Below, one piece after another: positions 51,562 to 60,636 of a stretch of DNA of 64,000 nucleotides. This DNA comes from CAWIUB01 sp963839995 (lineage in GTDB: Bacteria > Actinomycetota > Actinomycetes > Mycobacteriales > Jatrophihabitantaceae): contig CAWIXH010000001.1 of assembly GCA_963839995.1 (NCBI GenBank), positions 310,001-374,000 on the forward strand, in the 5' to 3' direction. Each line of letters starts with the position of its first letter. Position 1 is the first letter of the stretch. The notes under the pieces were generated by a model that was not told where the DNA came from, searched no databases, and saw only the letters and a program-made list of their open reading frames with translations. The translations under genes were made by a program, and so were the position numbers.

Positions 51562-51703
51562 GTGCTTCCAGGCGGCGAGCCCGCCACTGCTCGTAGCGAT
51601 CCGGTTGGGGACGCCGCTTGGCCTGCTCGTCAAGGGCAGCGAGAACCGCGGCGAGCTCTTCGGCGGTCGCGTCGCCCCGCACCACGGCTGCCGGCTGGCT
51701 CAC
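51551..51703 (-). CDS. Second acyl-CoA carboxylase epsilon subunit
   Basis: A 50-residue protein reading VSQPAAVVRGDATAEELAAV, LAALDEQAKRRPQPD and a WRARRLEALRQ end, the same VRG.ATAEELAAV core as the epsilon at 33970. GTG 51703 overlaps the beta-subunit stop (GTGA), and the 3' end overlaps maf by 11 bp on the other strand. It would assemble the carboxylase encoded just upstream. Confidence 0.85.
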   Translation of the reverse strand: MSQPAAVVRGDATAEELAAVLAALDEQAKRRPQPDRYEQWRARRLEALRQ

Positions 51704-53220
51704 GTGGGGGGTACCCCGTGCCGTTTCGAAGCCAGGTGCCGGGACTTGCCCACCAGCACCTGATAGCGGCGCACGATCTCGGTGCGCAGCTCGCTCGGAT
51801 TGATCACCGCGTCGATGACCAGATCTGAGGCGAGCCGCATCAGGTCGACGTCCTGCTCGTACTCTGCGCGCTTCTCGGCGACGAACGCGTCACGTTCGGC
51901 CGAGTCGGCGATCGCCTCGATGCGGTTGGCGTAGACCGCGTTCACGGCAGCCTCTGGCCCCATCACCGCGATCTTCGCCGTCGGCAGGGCGATGCAGGCA
52001 TCAGGCAGGAAGCCCGGCCCGGCCATTGCGTAAAGGCCTGCTCCATAAGCCTTGCGCACGATGATCGACAGTTGTGGCACGGTTGCCTCGGAGACGGCGG
52101 TGATCATCTTCGCACCGTGCCGAATGATGCCCTGCCGCTCGACCTCGCTGCCGATCATGAAGCCCGGCACGTCGGCGAGGTACAGCAACGGGACGTTGAA
52201 CGCGTCGCAGAGCCAGATGAACCGCGTGGCCTTGTCGGCCGAGTCGACGAACAGCACGCCGCCTCGCACCGCCGAGTTGTTGGCGACGACGCCCACGGGA
52301 CGCCCGTCGATGCGCGCGAAGCCAGTGATCAGCTCGGCAGCGAAGAGCGGCTTCACCTCGAAGAACGAGTCGGCGTCGACCAGTCCGTCGAGGATCGCGT
52401 GCATGTCGAATGGCACCGACTCGTCGGCGGGGACGATGTCGTCGGCCAGCACTGTCGCCGGAGGCTCGGGCTGCAGATCCGGCGGCTGCTCTCGCCAGCA
52501 GGTAGGCAGGTGGGCGAAGAACAGCTTCGCCTGCTCGATGGCGTCCTCGTCGTCTACCGCGAGGTTGTCGCCGCACCCCGAGACGGTGGCGTGCATGCGC
52601 GCGCCGCCCATCTCCTCGAGCGACACCTTCTCGCCGACGACCATCTCGGCCATGCGCGGCGAGCCGAGGTACATCGAGGCATTGCCCTCGACCATGATCA
52701 CGACGTCGCAGAACGACGGGATGTAGGCCCCGCCGGCAGCGGACGGCCCGAACAGGCAGCAGATCTGCGGCACCTTGCCGGAAAGCGCGACCTGGTTATG
52801 GAAGATCCGCCCCGCGCCGCGACGTCCAGGGAAGAGCGCGACCTGGTCGGTGATGCGGGCCCCGGCCGAGTCGATCAGCCAGAAGATCGGCAGCTCCTCG
52901 ACGAGTGCGCGCTCCGTCGCCCGGATGATCTTCTCGACGGTGCGCGCGCCCCACGAGCCGGCCTTGACGGTCGGGTCATTGGCGACCACCAGCGCCGGCC
53001 GCCCGTCCACCAGGCCCTGGCCGGTAATGACGCCGTCGGCCGGCAGGCCGGAGCCGAGCGCGTTCGCGAGCTGGCCGTCCTCGAGAAAGCTGCCTTCGTC
53101 GAACAGCAGCGCGATGCGGTCGCGGACGTAGAGCTTGTGCTGGGCAGCGAGCTTGGCCGCCGCGCTCTTGGACGGCGCTAGCGTTGCCTCGCGCGCAGCG
53201 AGGACCTCCTTAGCCGTCAT
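51700..53220 (-). CDS. Acyl-CoA carboxylase beta subunit
   Basis: A 506-residue carboxyltransferase of the AccD family: KLYVRDRIALLFDEGSFLED, VVANDPTVKAGSWGARTVEK, PSAAGGAYIPSFCDVVIMVE (acyl-CoA cavity) and DVPGFMIGSEVERQGIIRHG (biotin site). It differs from the AccD5-like protein at 32 kb and, with a nearby acyl-CoA dehydrogenase, a MerR regulator, a biotin-carrying alpha subunit and HMG-CoA lyase, could be a branched-chain (methylcrotonyl- or geranyl-type) carboxylase. That is inference from context. ATG 53220 is chosen; a TTG four codons upstream is possible. Confidence 0.88.
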   Translation of the reverse strand: MTAKEVLAAREATLAPSKSAAAKLAAQHKLYVRDRIALLFDEGSFLEDGQLANALGSGLPADGVITGQGLVDGRPALVVANDPTVKAGSWGARTVEKIIRATERALVEELPIFWLIDSAGARITDQVALFPGRRGAGRIFHNQVALSGKVPQICCLFGPSAAGGAYIPSFCDVVIMVEGNASMYLGSPRMAEMVVGEKVSLEEMGGARMHATVSGCGDNLAVDDEDAIEQAKLFFAHLPTCWREQPPDLQPEPPATVLADDIVPADESVPFDMHAILDGLVDADSFFEVKPLFAAELITGFARIDGRPVGVVANNSAVRGGVLFVDSADKATRFIWLCDAFNVPLLYLADVPGFMIGSEVERQGIIRHGAKMITAVSEATVPQLSIIVRKAYGAGLYAMAGPGFLPDACIALPTAKIAVMGPEAAVNAVYANRIEAIADSAERDAFVAEKRAEYEQDVDLMRLASDLVIDAVINPSELRTEIVRRYQVLVGKSRHLASKRHGVPPT

Positions 53221-53236
53221 AAGGGTGACCAATCAC

Positions 53237-53329
53237 GCGATGAGCGCTCGCGCGAAGAGCCCGCCGCGCGATGAGCGCTCGTGCGAAGAGCCCGCCGGGC
53301 GATGAGCGCTCGCGCGAAGAGCCCGCCGC
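53237..53329 (+). repeat. Three tandem 31-bp units and REP-like palindromes
   Basis: Three copies of GCGATGAGCGCTCGCGCGAA + GAGCCCGCCG start at 53237, 53268 and 53299 with one or two changes. They are followed by related palindromic motifs GAACGAAGTGAGC (near 53338) and GAGCGAAGCGAGC (near 53395). The 217 bp between the carboxylase and dehydrogenase genes contain nothing else that I can support. No spacers, so not a CRISPR array. Confidence 0.8.
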
Positions 53330-53437
53330 TGGCGCGCGAACGAAGTGAGCTTGCGCCCGCGCCGCAGGCGCGGTGTGGCGATGGAACCGGCCCGAGCGAA
53401 GCGAGCGGTCCGGATCGAGAGGCGCGCTCGGCGGATG

Positions 53438-54613
53438 TCATGTAACGGGCAGACCCAGGCCGCGGGCGATGACCATGCGCTGCACCTCGGAGGTCCCCTC
53501 GCCGATCTCCAGGACCTTGGCGTCCCGGTAGAACCGGGCGACCGGGAACTCCTCCATGAACCCGTTCGCGCCGAAGACCTGGGTGGCTGTACGGGTCGCC
53601 GCCACAGCCGCCTCGCTGGAGTACAGCTTCGCGAGCGCGGCAGCCTGCTTCACCTGCGCCGTCGGACGACCCGCGTCCTTGAGCCAGGCCGCCTTGTACG
53701 TCAGTAGTCGGGCCGCCTCGACTGCAACGGCCAGGTCGCTGATCGCGAACGCGATCGCCTGCCGGGAACCGATCGGCGCACCGAATGTGTAACGCTCCTT
53801 GGCGTAGCGCGTCGACACCTCGAGGCATGCCTGGGCCAGGCCGATCGCGAGGGCCGCGAGCGCGATACGGCCGTCGTCCAGGATCGCGAGGAACTGCTTG
53901 AAGCCATTGCCCCGGCTACCGAGCAGATTGCCTTCGGGAACGCGGCAGTCGTCAAAAGTCAGACCGTGCGTGTCCGAAATCCGCCAACCGAGCTTCTCGT
54001 ACGCCGGCTCGACGATGAAGCCCGGCGTGCCCGCCGGGACGAGGATCGCGGAGATCTCTGCCCGCGAACCGTCGCGCGAGCCGCCGCCGCCGGTCAGCGC
54101 AGTAACCGTGACAACCGAGGTGATGGAGGTTCCCGAGTTGGTGATGAACGCCTTCGAGCCGTTGATCGTCCACTGGCCGTCGCTGAGCGTTGCCCGTGTC
54201 TTGGTCGCGCCGGCATCCGATCCAGCCTCGGTCTCGGTGAGGCCGAACGCCGCGATCGCCCGTCCCGCGACGAGGTCCGGCAGCCAGCGTTGCTTCTGCT
54301 CGTCGGAGCCGAACGTTAGGATCGGGTTGATCCCGAGGCCCACCCCTTCTGACAAGGTGATCCCGATCGACTGGTCGACCCGGCCGAGCTCCTCGATCGC
54401 CACGCAGACCGAGGTGAAGTCGCCCGCAGATCCGCCGTACCGCTCCGGGACGCTGAGCCCGAACAGGCCCAGCTCGCCCATCTTCGCGACAAGGTCGACC
54501 GGGAAGTGGTGCTCACGGTCCCACTGCGCGACATGCGGTGCCACCTCGGCCTCGGCAAAGTCACGCACGACCTTGCGGAAAAGCTCATGGTCCTCGGAGA
54601 GCTCGAACGTCAT
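53438..54613 (-). CDS. Acyl-CoA dehydrogenase (isovaleryl/branched-chain type candidate)
   Basis: A 391-residue FAD dehydrogenase: FELSEDHELFRKVVRDFAEA, AFGLTETEAGSDAGATKTRA, NGSKAFITNSGTSITSVVTV, the active-site region ATQVFGANGFMEEFPVARFY and EGTSEVQRMVIARGLGL. It is divergent from a MerR regulator, with the operator between them. Grouped with the carboxylase genes and (at 29.8 kb) HMG-CoA lyase, it fits leucine degradation, but substrate specificity cannot be read from the motifs alone. Confidence 0.93.
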   Translation of the reverse strand: MTFELSEDHELFRKVVRDFAEAEVAPHVAQWDREHHFPVDLVAKMGELGLFGLSVPERYGGSAGDFTSVCVAIEELGRVDQSIGITLSEGVGLGINPILTFGSDEQKQRWLPDLVAGRAIAAFGLTETEAGSDAGATKTRATLSDGQWTINGSKAFITNSGTSITSVVTVTALTGGGGSRDGSRAEISAILVPAGTPGFIVEPAYEKLGWRISDTHGLTFDDCRVPEGNLLGSRGNGFKQFLAILDDGRIALAALAIGLAQACLEVSTRYAKERYTFGAPIGSRQAIAFAISDLAVAVEAARLLTYKAAWLKDAGRPTAQVKQAAALAKLYSSEAAVAATRTATQVFGANGFMEEFPVARFYRDAKVLEIGEGTSEVQRMVIARGLGLPVT

Positions 54614-54632
54614 GACCCCATCTGCTCCTAGC

Positions 54633-54648
54633 TTGACGTTTACGTCAA
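54633..54648 (+). promoter_or_regulatory. Palindromic MerR-type operator
   Basis: TTGACGTTTACGTCAA is a near-perfect inverted repeat (TTGACGT-TT-ACGTCAA), followed by an extra half-site CGTCAA ending at 54654. It lies between the divergent acyl-CoA dehydrogenase (start 54613) and MerR gene (start 54668), where it can control both. Confidence 0.8.
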
Positions 54649-54667
54649 CGTCAATCAGGATAGCCTA

Positions 54668-55060
54668 GTGACCGCGACGAGGGAAGCCCACAGCTGGACG
54701 GTCGGCGAGCTGGCCGACGAGCTCGGCGTCACGACCCGCACCCTGCGCTTCTACGAGGCCGAGGGCCTCATCGCACCGGGCCGCGCGGGTGCCAACCGGG
54801 TGTACAGCGCACGTGACCGCGCGCGATTGCGACTGATCCTGCGTGGCAAGCGATTCGGCATGTCCCTGGCCGAGATCCGCGAGATCGTCTCCATGTACGA
54901 CGGCGCGGCGTCCTCGGAGCGCCGGCAGCTGCAGACGCTGCTTGCCCGGCTGGACGAGATCAGGGCGGACCTGCGGGCTCGACAGGCCGACCTGCGTCGC
55001 ACTTTGGCTGAGGTGAGCGACGTCGCAACGCAGTGCCGCGAGCGCCTCGCCGAGCTGTAG
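54668..55060 (+). CDS. MerR-family regulator of acyl-CoA genes
   Basis: 130 residues: an N-terminal winged helix (WTVGELADELGVTTRTLRFY, EGLIAPGRAGANRVYSARDR) and a C-terminal coiled coil, with no Cys metal site. MerR proteins of the LiuR type control branched-chain acyl-CoA genes through inverted repeats like the one at 54633. GTG 54668 starts 13 bp downstream of the operator, suggesting autoregulation. The carboxylase alpha gene begins 43 bp after its stop. Confidence 0.9.
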   Translation: MTATREAHSWTVGELADELGVTTRTLRFYEAEGLIAPGRAGANRVYSARDRARLRLILRGKRFGMSLAEIREIVSMYDGAASSERRQLQTLLARLDEIRADLRARQADLRRTLAEVSDVATQCRERLAEL

Positions 55061-55102
55061 TGTCCGTCGGTGGCGGGCAGCGAGACCATCGGAGGCTCGA
55101 CA

Positions 55103-56851
55103 GTGCAGAAGGTGCTCATCGCCAATCGGGGCGAGATCGCGGTCCGGGTGGCCAGGGCAGCCCGCGATGCCGGCTACACGTCGGTGGCGGTGTACGCGGA
55201 GCAAGATCGGGATGCGCGGCATGTCCGGATTGCCGATGAGGCCTACGCGCTGCGTGGGGACACGCCGGCCGACACGTACCTAGCTATCGACAAGGTGATC
55301 GGCGCGGCCCGGCAGTCGGGCGCCGACGCCGTCCACCCCGGGTATGGTTTCCTGGCCGAGAACCACGACTTCGCCCAAGCCGTGCTCGATGCCGGGCTGA
55401 CCTGGATCGGGCCATCTCCCCAGTCGATCCGCGACCTGGGCGACAAGGTCACCGCGCGGCACATCGCGCTGCGAGCCAACGCCCCGCTCGTCCAGGGCAC
55501 CCCTGACCCGGTAAGCGGATCGGACGAGGTGGTCGCGTTCGCGCTGGAGTACGGCCTGCCCATTGCCATCAAAGCGGTGTTCGGCGGTGGCGGACGCGGC
55601 CTGAAGATCGCCCGGACGATGGAGGAAGTCCCGCGTCTGTACGACAGCGCCATTCGCGAGGCCGTCACAGGGTTCGGACGCGGCGAGCTGTTCGTCGAGC
55701 GCTATCTCGACCGCTCCCGGCACGTCGAGGCACAGGTACTCGCCGATATCCACGGCAACGTCGTTGTCGTCGGCACGCGCGACTGTTCGCTGCAGCGCCG
55801 CAACCAGAAGGTCGTCGAGGAGGCTCCTGCGCCGTTCCTCACCGACGAGCAGCGCTCGCACATCCACCGTTCCGCTAAGGAGATCTGCCGTGAGGCGGGC
55901 TTCTACGGTGCGGGGACGGTCGAGTACCTCATCGGGAGTGATGGCGTGATGAGCTTCCTCGAAGTCAACACCCGACTGCAGGTCGAGCACCCCGTGTCAG
56001 AGGAGACGAGCGGCCTTGATCTCGTGCGTGAGCAGTTCCGAATCGCCGAGGGCGAACCGTTGCGCATTCGCGAGGACCCGCAGCCGCGCGGGCACGCGTT
56101 CGAGTTCCGCATCAACGGCGAGGACCCCGGCCGTAACTTCCTGCCCGCGCCGGGAATGGTGACGCGATACGTCGAGCCGGGTGGGCCGGGCGTGCGCGTC
56201 GACTCCGGCATCGAGCCGAACTCTGTCGTCGGCGGCACCTTCGATTCGCTGCTCGCGAAGCTGATCATATGGGGCGAGTCACGCGAGGAGGCGCTCGCGC
56301 GCTCGCGCCGCGCCTTGGACGAGTTCGTGATCGAGGGCATACCCACCGCGCTGCCGTTCCACCGCGCCGTGGTACGTGATCCGGCATTCACCAGCGAACC
56401 TTTCAGCGTCTTCACCCAGTGGATCGAGACCGAGTTCGACAACCAGATCCCCCCGTTCACCGGCGCGGCGGACGCCGCCGAGCCCGAAGCCCCGCGCGAG
56501 ACGGTGGTCGTCGAGGTCGGCGGCAAACGGCTCGAGGTCTCGCTGCCCGCGGGCCTCGGGGCGGGCCGGGGCGGCACGGCGAAGAAGGCCGCGCCGAAGC
56601 GGTCGGCGGCTACGAAGGCCGCCAGCGCCGTGTCGGGCAACGCACTCACCGCACCCATGCAGGGCACGATCATCGAGGTTGCCGTCGCCGACGGCGACAC
56701 CGTGGATGCGGGCGCCCTGGTCGTCGTCCTCGAGGCGATGAAGATGGAGCAGCCGATCAACGCGCACAAAGCCGGGACGATCACCGGGCTGGCCGCCGAG
56801 GTCGGCGCCGTGGTCACCTCTGGGGCAACGATCTGCGAGATCAAAGACTGA
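55103..56851 (+). CDS. accA: Acyl-CoA carboxylase alpha: biotin carboxylase + BCCP
   Basis: 582 residues. The N-terminal biotin carboxylase has KVLIANRGEIAVRVARAARD, the ATP-grasp strand AIKAVFGGGGRGLKIARTME, and ERYLDRSRHVEAQVLADIHG. Catalytic MSFLEVNTRLQVEHPVSEET follows. A flexible Ala/Lys linker leads to the BCCP domain with the biotinylation site EAMKMEQPI near residue 547. Size fits AccA3-type subunits shared by several beta subunits. GTG 55103 lies 8 nt after GGAGG; the frame extends back to 55070. BirA at 31.4 kb would attach biotin. Confidence 0.95.
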   Translation: MQKVLIANRGEIAVRVARAARDAGYTSVAVYAEQDRDARHVRIADEAYALRGDTPADTYLAIDKVIGAARQSGADAVHPGYGFLAENHDFAQAVLDAGLTWIGPSPQSIRDLGDKVTARHIALRANAPLVQGTPDPVSGSDEVVAFALEYGLPIAIKAVFGGGGRGLKIARTMEEVPRLYDSAIREAVTGFGRGELFVERYLDRSRHVEAQVLADIHGNVVVVGTRDCSLQRRNQKVVEEAPAPFLTDEQRSHIHRSAKEICREAGFYGAGTVEYLIGSDGVMSFLEVNTRLQVEHPVSEETSGLDLVREQFRIAEGEPLRIREDPQPRGHAFEFRINGEDPGRNFLPAPGMVTRYVEPGGPGVRVDSGIEPNSVVGGTFDSLLAKLIIWGESREEALARSRRALDEFVIEGIPTALPFHRAVVRDPAFTSEPFSVFTQWIETEFDNQIPPFTGAADAAEPEAPRETVVVEVGGKRLEVSLPAGLGAGRGGTAKKAAPKRSAATKAASAVSGNALTAPMQGTIIEVAVADGDTVDAGALVVVLEAMKMEQPINAHKAGTITGLAAEVGAVVTSGATICEIKD

Positions 56852-56876
56852 GCGAGCAGCCGAGCAGGATGGGACC

Positions 56877-57200
56877 GTGCGCCGTCCGTCGCTGGGTCGT
56901 TGGCTGCTGTATGCGGCCGGCCTACGGCTGCCGGAACGTTACGACGATTGGGTGTTTCACGACCTGAACGACCGCGGTTGGTGGTGGCGGGAGGCCGGCC
57001 GAATCATGCTGGTGCCGGTCCCGTTCACCGTCGGGGCGCTGTTCCTCCCGGGCGACATCGGCCTGCGACTCGGGACAGCGTCGTTCTTCGTGATCGGGCC
57101 GGCGTTCGTCGCGATCGGGTTCGCGGACGAGATGCGCGCGTACCGGTTGCGGCAGCACGGCCTGCTGCCTCCGTCCGGCCCGGACCCCGAACGCGGGTGA
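56877..57200 (+). CDS. DUF5313 membrane protein
   Basis: 107 residues opening LGRWLLYAAGLRLPERYDDW, the DUF5313 hallmark (RLPxRYxxWV), followed by two helices at about 45-62 and 66-84. Actinobacteria-specific and of unknown function. Start GTG 56877. It converges with the next gene (1 bp apart). Confidence 0.85.
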   Translation: MRRPSLGRWLLYAAGLRLPERYDDWVFHDLNDRGWWWREAGRIMLVPVPFTVGALFLPGDIGLRLGTASFFVIGPAFVAIGFADEMRAYRLRQHGLLPPSGPDPERG

Positions 57201-57201
57201 G

Positions 57202-57555
57202 CTAACCCGACTGCTGCCGGGACCTGATGCGGTCGATCGCGGCGATGCGCTGCGCGGCGATGTCGGCCATGTCGGCCGTGCGCCGGCGGATGTGCGCAGC
57301 ATCCGCGCCGGGCGAGAACACCATGGCCCAGCCATCCGGTCCTTCGACGGCCGGCACCTTCTCGACGAGTTCGTCCTGGCTCACCTGATGCGTGCCGGTG
57401 AAGACGTGGTCGACGTCGACGACGGCAACCAGCACGTGACCTTCGGGCACGTCGACCACGGCCGCGGCGATCTCGTCGGCGTGGGCATCGAACACCCGGG
57501 CAACCAGGATGGTGCGCCGGGCGCGTTCCTGCGCCGCCGGCGAGAGATCGGGCAT
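57202..57555 (-). CDS. Hypothetical protein
   Basis: 117 residues, mostly acidic, with VFDAHADEIAAAVVDVPEGH, VAVVDVDHVFTGTHQVSQDE and a helical, Arg-rich end. No family recognised and no membrane segment. It follows the flavoprotein gene by 10 bp in the same direction, so it is probably cotranscribed and may modulate it. Confidence 0.7.
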   Translation of the reverse strand: MPDLSPAAQERARRTILVARVFDAHADEIAAAVVDVPEGHVLVAVVDVDHVFTGTHQVSQDELVEKVPAVEGPDGWAMVFSPGADAAHIRRRTADMADIAAQRIAAIDRIRSRQQSG

Positions 57556-57565
57556 GAGCTCCTCC

Positions 57566-58978
57566 TCAGTCCAGGTCGTCGTGCAGCATCAGCCGTCGTG
57601 CGGCCTCGGCCACCGAGCCCGACAGCGACGGGTAGACCCCGATCGTCGACGCCACCTCGGCGACGGTGAGGCCGCGGTGCACGGCGAGGGTCAGCGGGAA
57701 GATCAGCTCGGACGCGCCGGGGGCCACGATCACCCCGCCGATGATCGCGCCGGTGGCCGGGCGGCAGTAGAGCTTGACGAACCCGTCGCGGTGGCCCTGC
57801 ATCTTGGCTCGGGCATTCGTCGCCAGCGGAAGCGTCACCGTCCGGGCGGGGAACGAACCCGACGCGATTGCCTGGTAGCCGATGCCGACCGTAGCGATCT
57901 CCGGGTGCGTGAAGATGGTGGCCGCGACCGTCTTGAGGCGCAGCGGCGACACCGCCTCCCCGAGCGCGTGCCACATCGCGATCCGGCCCTGCATCCCGGC
58001 CACCGAAGCGAGCAGCAGCACGCCGGTGCAGTCACCGGCCGCGTACACCGCGGGTACGTTGGTGCGCGACACCCGGTCGACCGTGAGGTAACCCGAAACG
58101 TCCCGCGCCACACCGGCGTGCTCGAGGCCGAGCCCCGCGGTGTCCGGGACCGAGCCCACGCACATCAGCGCGTGCGACCCGCTGACGGTGCAACCGTCGA
58201 GTAGCTCGACCAGCACCCCGTCGCCGGTGTTGCGCACGGCACCGGCCCGGGCCCGCTTGACCAGCGTCCCGCCGCGCGAGGTGAACACCTGCTCGATGAC
58301 GTCGGCGGCGTCCGGATCCTCGCCGGGCAGCACGCGGTCGCGGCTGGAGACGAGCGTGACCGGTACGCCCAGCTCGCTGTAACCGCTGGCGAACTCCGCG
58401 CCTGTCACGCCGGAGCCGACCACGACCAGGTGCTCGGGCACGGACTTGAGTTCGTACAGGTCGCGCCAGGACAGGATCCGGTCGCCGTCGGGGACGGCTT
58501 CGGGCAGGACGCGGGGCGTCCCGCCGGTGGCCAGCAGCACGACCTCGGCCTCGACCGTGTCGGACACCGCGCCGGTGCCGTCGACGACCTCGATCCGATA
58601 TGTCCGGCCACCCTGCTCCGCGGCGAACCGGCCAGCACCGGGCAGGACCGATACCCCTTCCCGGACCAGCCGCGACTCGATGTCGTCGGACTGCTGCCGC
58701 GCGAGGTCCTTGATGCGGTCATCAACCGAGACCAGGTCCACCCGGACGTCAGCGGCGACCTGGATGCCCACGCGTGCCCCGTCGCGGACCGCGGTAACCC
58801 GGTCGCTGGTGGCGATCAGGGTCTTGCTCGGGACGCAGTCGGTGAGCACGCACGCCCCGCCGACTCCGTCACGGTCGATGATCGTGACAGTGTCGCCCGA
58901 ACCGCCGGCGAGTTGCGCCGCGACGAGCGCCGACTCGTAGCCGGCCGGTCCCCCGCCGACGATCGCGATCCGGGTCAC
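57566..58978 (-). CDS. lpdA: LpdA-type NAD(P)H quinone reductase
   Basis: The 470-residue flavoprotein disulfide reductase-family enzyme has the FAD motif RIAIVGGGPAGYESALVAAQ, a Cys pair in GGACVLTDCVPSKT near residues 43-48, the NAD motif LVVVGSGVTGAEFASGYSEL, and the second FAD motif VPAVYAAGDCTGVLLL. It lacks the usual C-terminal HPT-catalytic stretch of lipoamide dehydrogenases. That fits the Rv3303c type, which reduces quinones. Confidence 0.92.
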   Translation of the reverse strand: MTRIAIVGGGPAGYESALVAAQLAGGSGDTVTIIDRDGVGGACVLTDCVPSKTLIATSDRVTAVRDGARVGIQVAADVRVDLVSVDDRIKDLARQQSDDIESRLVREGVSVLPGAGRFAAEQGGRTYRIEVVDGTGAVSDTVEAEVVLLATGGTPRVLPEAVPDGDRILSWRDLYELKSVPEHLVVVGSGVTGAEFASGYSELGVPVTLVSSRDRVLPGEDPDAADVIEQVFTSRGGTLVKRARAGAVRNTGDGVLVELLDGCTVSGSHALMCVGSVPDTAGLGLEHAGVARDVSGYLTVDRVSRTNVPAVYAAGDCTGVLLLASVAGMQGRIAMWHALGEAVSPLRLKTVAATIFTHPEIATVGIGYQAIASGSFPARTVTLPLATNARAKMQGHRDGFVKLYCRPATGAIIGGVIVAPGASELIFPLTLAVHRGLTVAEVASTIGVYPSLSGSVAEAARRLMLHDDLD

Positions 58979-59049
58979 CGGGTCATTCTCCCGTGAGCGG
59001 CGACCGACGGCGACACCGGCGGGCGGGCCGGTGGGTACGCTCCCCCGAC

Positions 59050-59487
59050 ATGGCGTACTCCAGCAGCCTTTACGCCGCCTACGGGCCCAATATGGACCCC
59101 GAGCTCATGCTCGAGCGCTGCCCGCACTCGCCGTTCGCGGGCACCGGCTGGGTGGACGGTTGGCGGCTGACGTTCGGCGGCGCACGCGCCATTGCCACCG
59201 TCGTCCCGGACGCGCAGGGCAAGGTCTTCGTCGCACTCTACGAACTGTCGCCGCACGATCACGACGAGCTCGACCGCTGGGAGGCGGTGGACACCGGACT
59301 GGCCGAGAAACTCCGGCTGCGGGTGTCTACACCTGACGGGGAGGTGGTGGCGTGGGCGTACGTGCTGGACGACTACGAGGGCGGACTGCCGGCAGAGCGC
59401 TACCTCGCCATGCTGGCTGACGCCGCGGCGAAAGCCGGCGCTCCGGTGGAGTACGTCGAGCAGCTGCGTTCGCGTCCCTGCATGTGA
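59050..59487 (+). CDS. Gamma-glutamylcyclotransferase-like protein
   Basis: 145 residues with the GGCT fold entry LYAAYGPNMDPELMLERCPH (usual YGSNM). TGWVDGWRLTFGGARAIATV and VALYELSPHDHDELDRWEAV follow, with the catalytic Glu in the last. It may release 5-oxoproline from gamma-glutamyl peptides or act as a related amine transferase. ATG 59050. Neighbours and order match Rv3304. Confidence 0.88.
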   Translation: MAYSSSLYAAYGPNMDPELMLERCPHSPFAGTGWVDGWRLTFGGARAIATVVPDAQGKVFVALYELSPHDHDELDRWEAVDTGLAEKLRLRVSTPDGEVVAWAYVLDDYEGGLPAERYLAMLADAAAKAGAPVEYVEQLRSRPCM

Positions 59488-59496
59488 GAGCCCGGT

Positions 59497-60636
59497 TCAG
59501 GACGCGACTGAACGCAGCGCGTCGAGCGCCAGTCGTACGGTGAACCGGACGCCCACGGCGAGCGACCGTTCGTCGATGTCGAACGTCGACTGGTGCAGGT
59601 CGACTCGCTGACGGTCCGGCGAGTGGACCCCGAGCCGGGCCAGGGCGCCCGGGATCTGCTCGAGGTACCAGGCGAAGTCTTCGCCACCCATGCTCTGCTG
59701 GGTGGTGGTGACCGCATCGGCACCCAGGCTCGCCACGAGGGCTTCGCGCTGCAGGCCGACGCAGCTGGCGTCGTTGATGACGGGTGGCACCCCGCGTACG
59801 TAACTGATCTGGGCCTTGGCTCCGGTGGGCCCGACGATCTGGTCGACCAGTCCGCGGACGATCTCCTCCGCGCCATCCCAGGCGTCACGATCGAGCACGC
59901 GCACCGTGCCAGCCACCGAACCGGTGGACGGCACCGCGTTGGTGGCATGCCCGGCCTCGATCGTCCCCCACACGACTGACAGGCCGGAGCGCGCGTCGAC
60001 CCGCCTGGACAGCAGGCCGGGCAGGTCGGTGACGAGGCGGCCCAGCGCATACACCAGGTCGACGGTGAGCTGTGGCCGGCTGGTGTGCCCGCCAGGCCCG
60101 CTCAGCTGCACGTCGATGCCGTCGCAGGCGGCGGTGATCGCGCCGGACCGCAAGCCGAGCTGACCGACGTCGATACGCGGATCGCAATGCAGTGCGTAGA
60201 TCTGCTCGACCTCGTCCAGGCCGCCTGCGTCGATGACCGTCAGCGCACCGCCGGGAACGGTCTCCTCGCCCGGCTGGAAGATCAGCCTGACCCGTCCGGG
60301 CAGATCGGCTTGCCGCACCAGTTCTGCGGCAGCGCCGAGCAGAATCGCAGTGTGTGCGTCGTGTCCGCAGGCGTGCGCCACCCCGTCGACCTGCGAGCGG
60401 TACGTTACGTCCTTCGTGTCCGGGAGAGCGAGCGCGTCGATGTCGGCTCGCAAGGCGATCAACGGGCCGTCCGTTCCGATATCGCAGAGCACCCCAGTGC
60501 CGCTTGGCAGCACCTGCGGGGCCAGACCCAGCCCTTTCAGGCGTTCGGCGATCAGGTCGGTCGTGCGCTTCTCCGCGAACGCGATCTCGGGGTGAGCGTG
60601 GATGTCGCGCCGCAGTGCGATCAAGTCGTGGGTCAT
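59497..60636 (-). CDS. M20-family amidohydrolase
   Basis: About 379 residues. Metal-binding motifs are HACGHDAHTAILLG near residue 93, QPGEETVPGG near 128, HCDPRIDVGQLGLRSGAITA and the C-terminal SMGGEDFAWYLEQIPGAL. Such enzymes cleave N-acyl amino acids or similar amides. ATG 60636 is used; a GTG three codons earlier is also possible. It corresponds in position to Rv3305c (amiA). Confidence 0.92.
   Translation of the reverse strand: MTHDLIALRRDIHAHPEIAFAEKRTTDLIAERLKGLGLAPQVLPSGTGVLCDIGTDGPLIALRADIDALALPDTKDVTYRSQVDGVAHACGHDAHTAILLGAAAELVRQADLPGRVRLIFQPGEETVPGGALTVIDAGGLDEVEQIYALHCDPRIDVGQLGLRSGAITAACDGIDVQLSGPGGHTSRPQLTVDLVYALGRLVTDLPGLLSRRVDARSGLSVVWGTIEAGHATNAVPSTGSVAGTVRVLDRDAWDGAEEIVRGLVDQIVGPTGAKAQISYVRGVPPVINDASCVGLQREALVASLGADAVTTTQQSMGGEDFAWYLEQIPGALARLGVHSPDRQRVDLHQSTFDIDERSLAVGVRFTVRLALDALRSVAS

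Noticed and set aside
53237..53329. Possible CRISPR array
   Set aside because: Units are directly tandem at a 31-bp period with no unique spacers and no cas genes.
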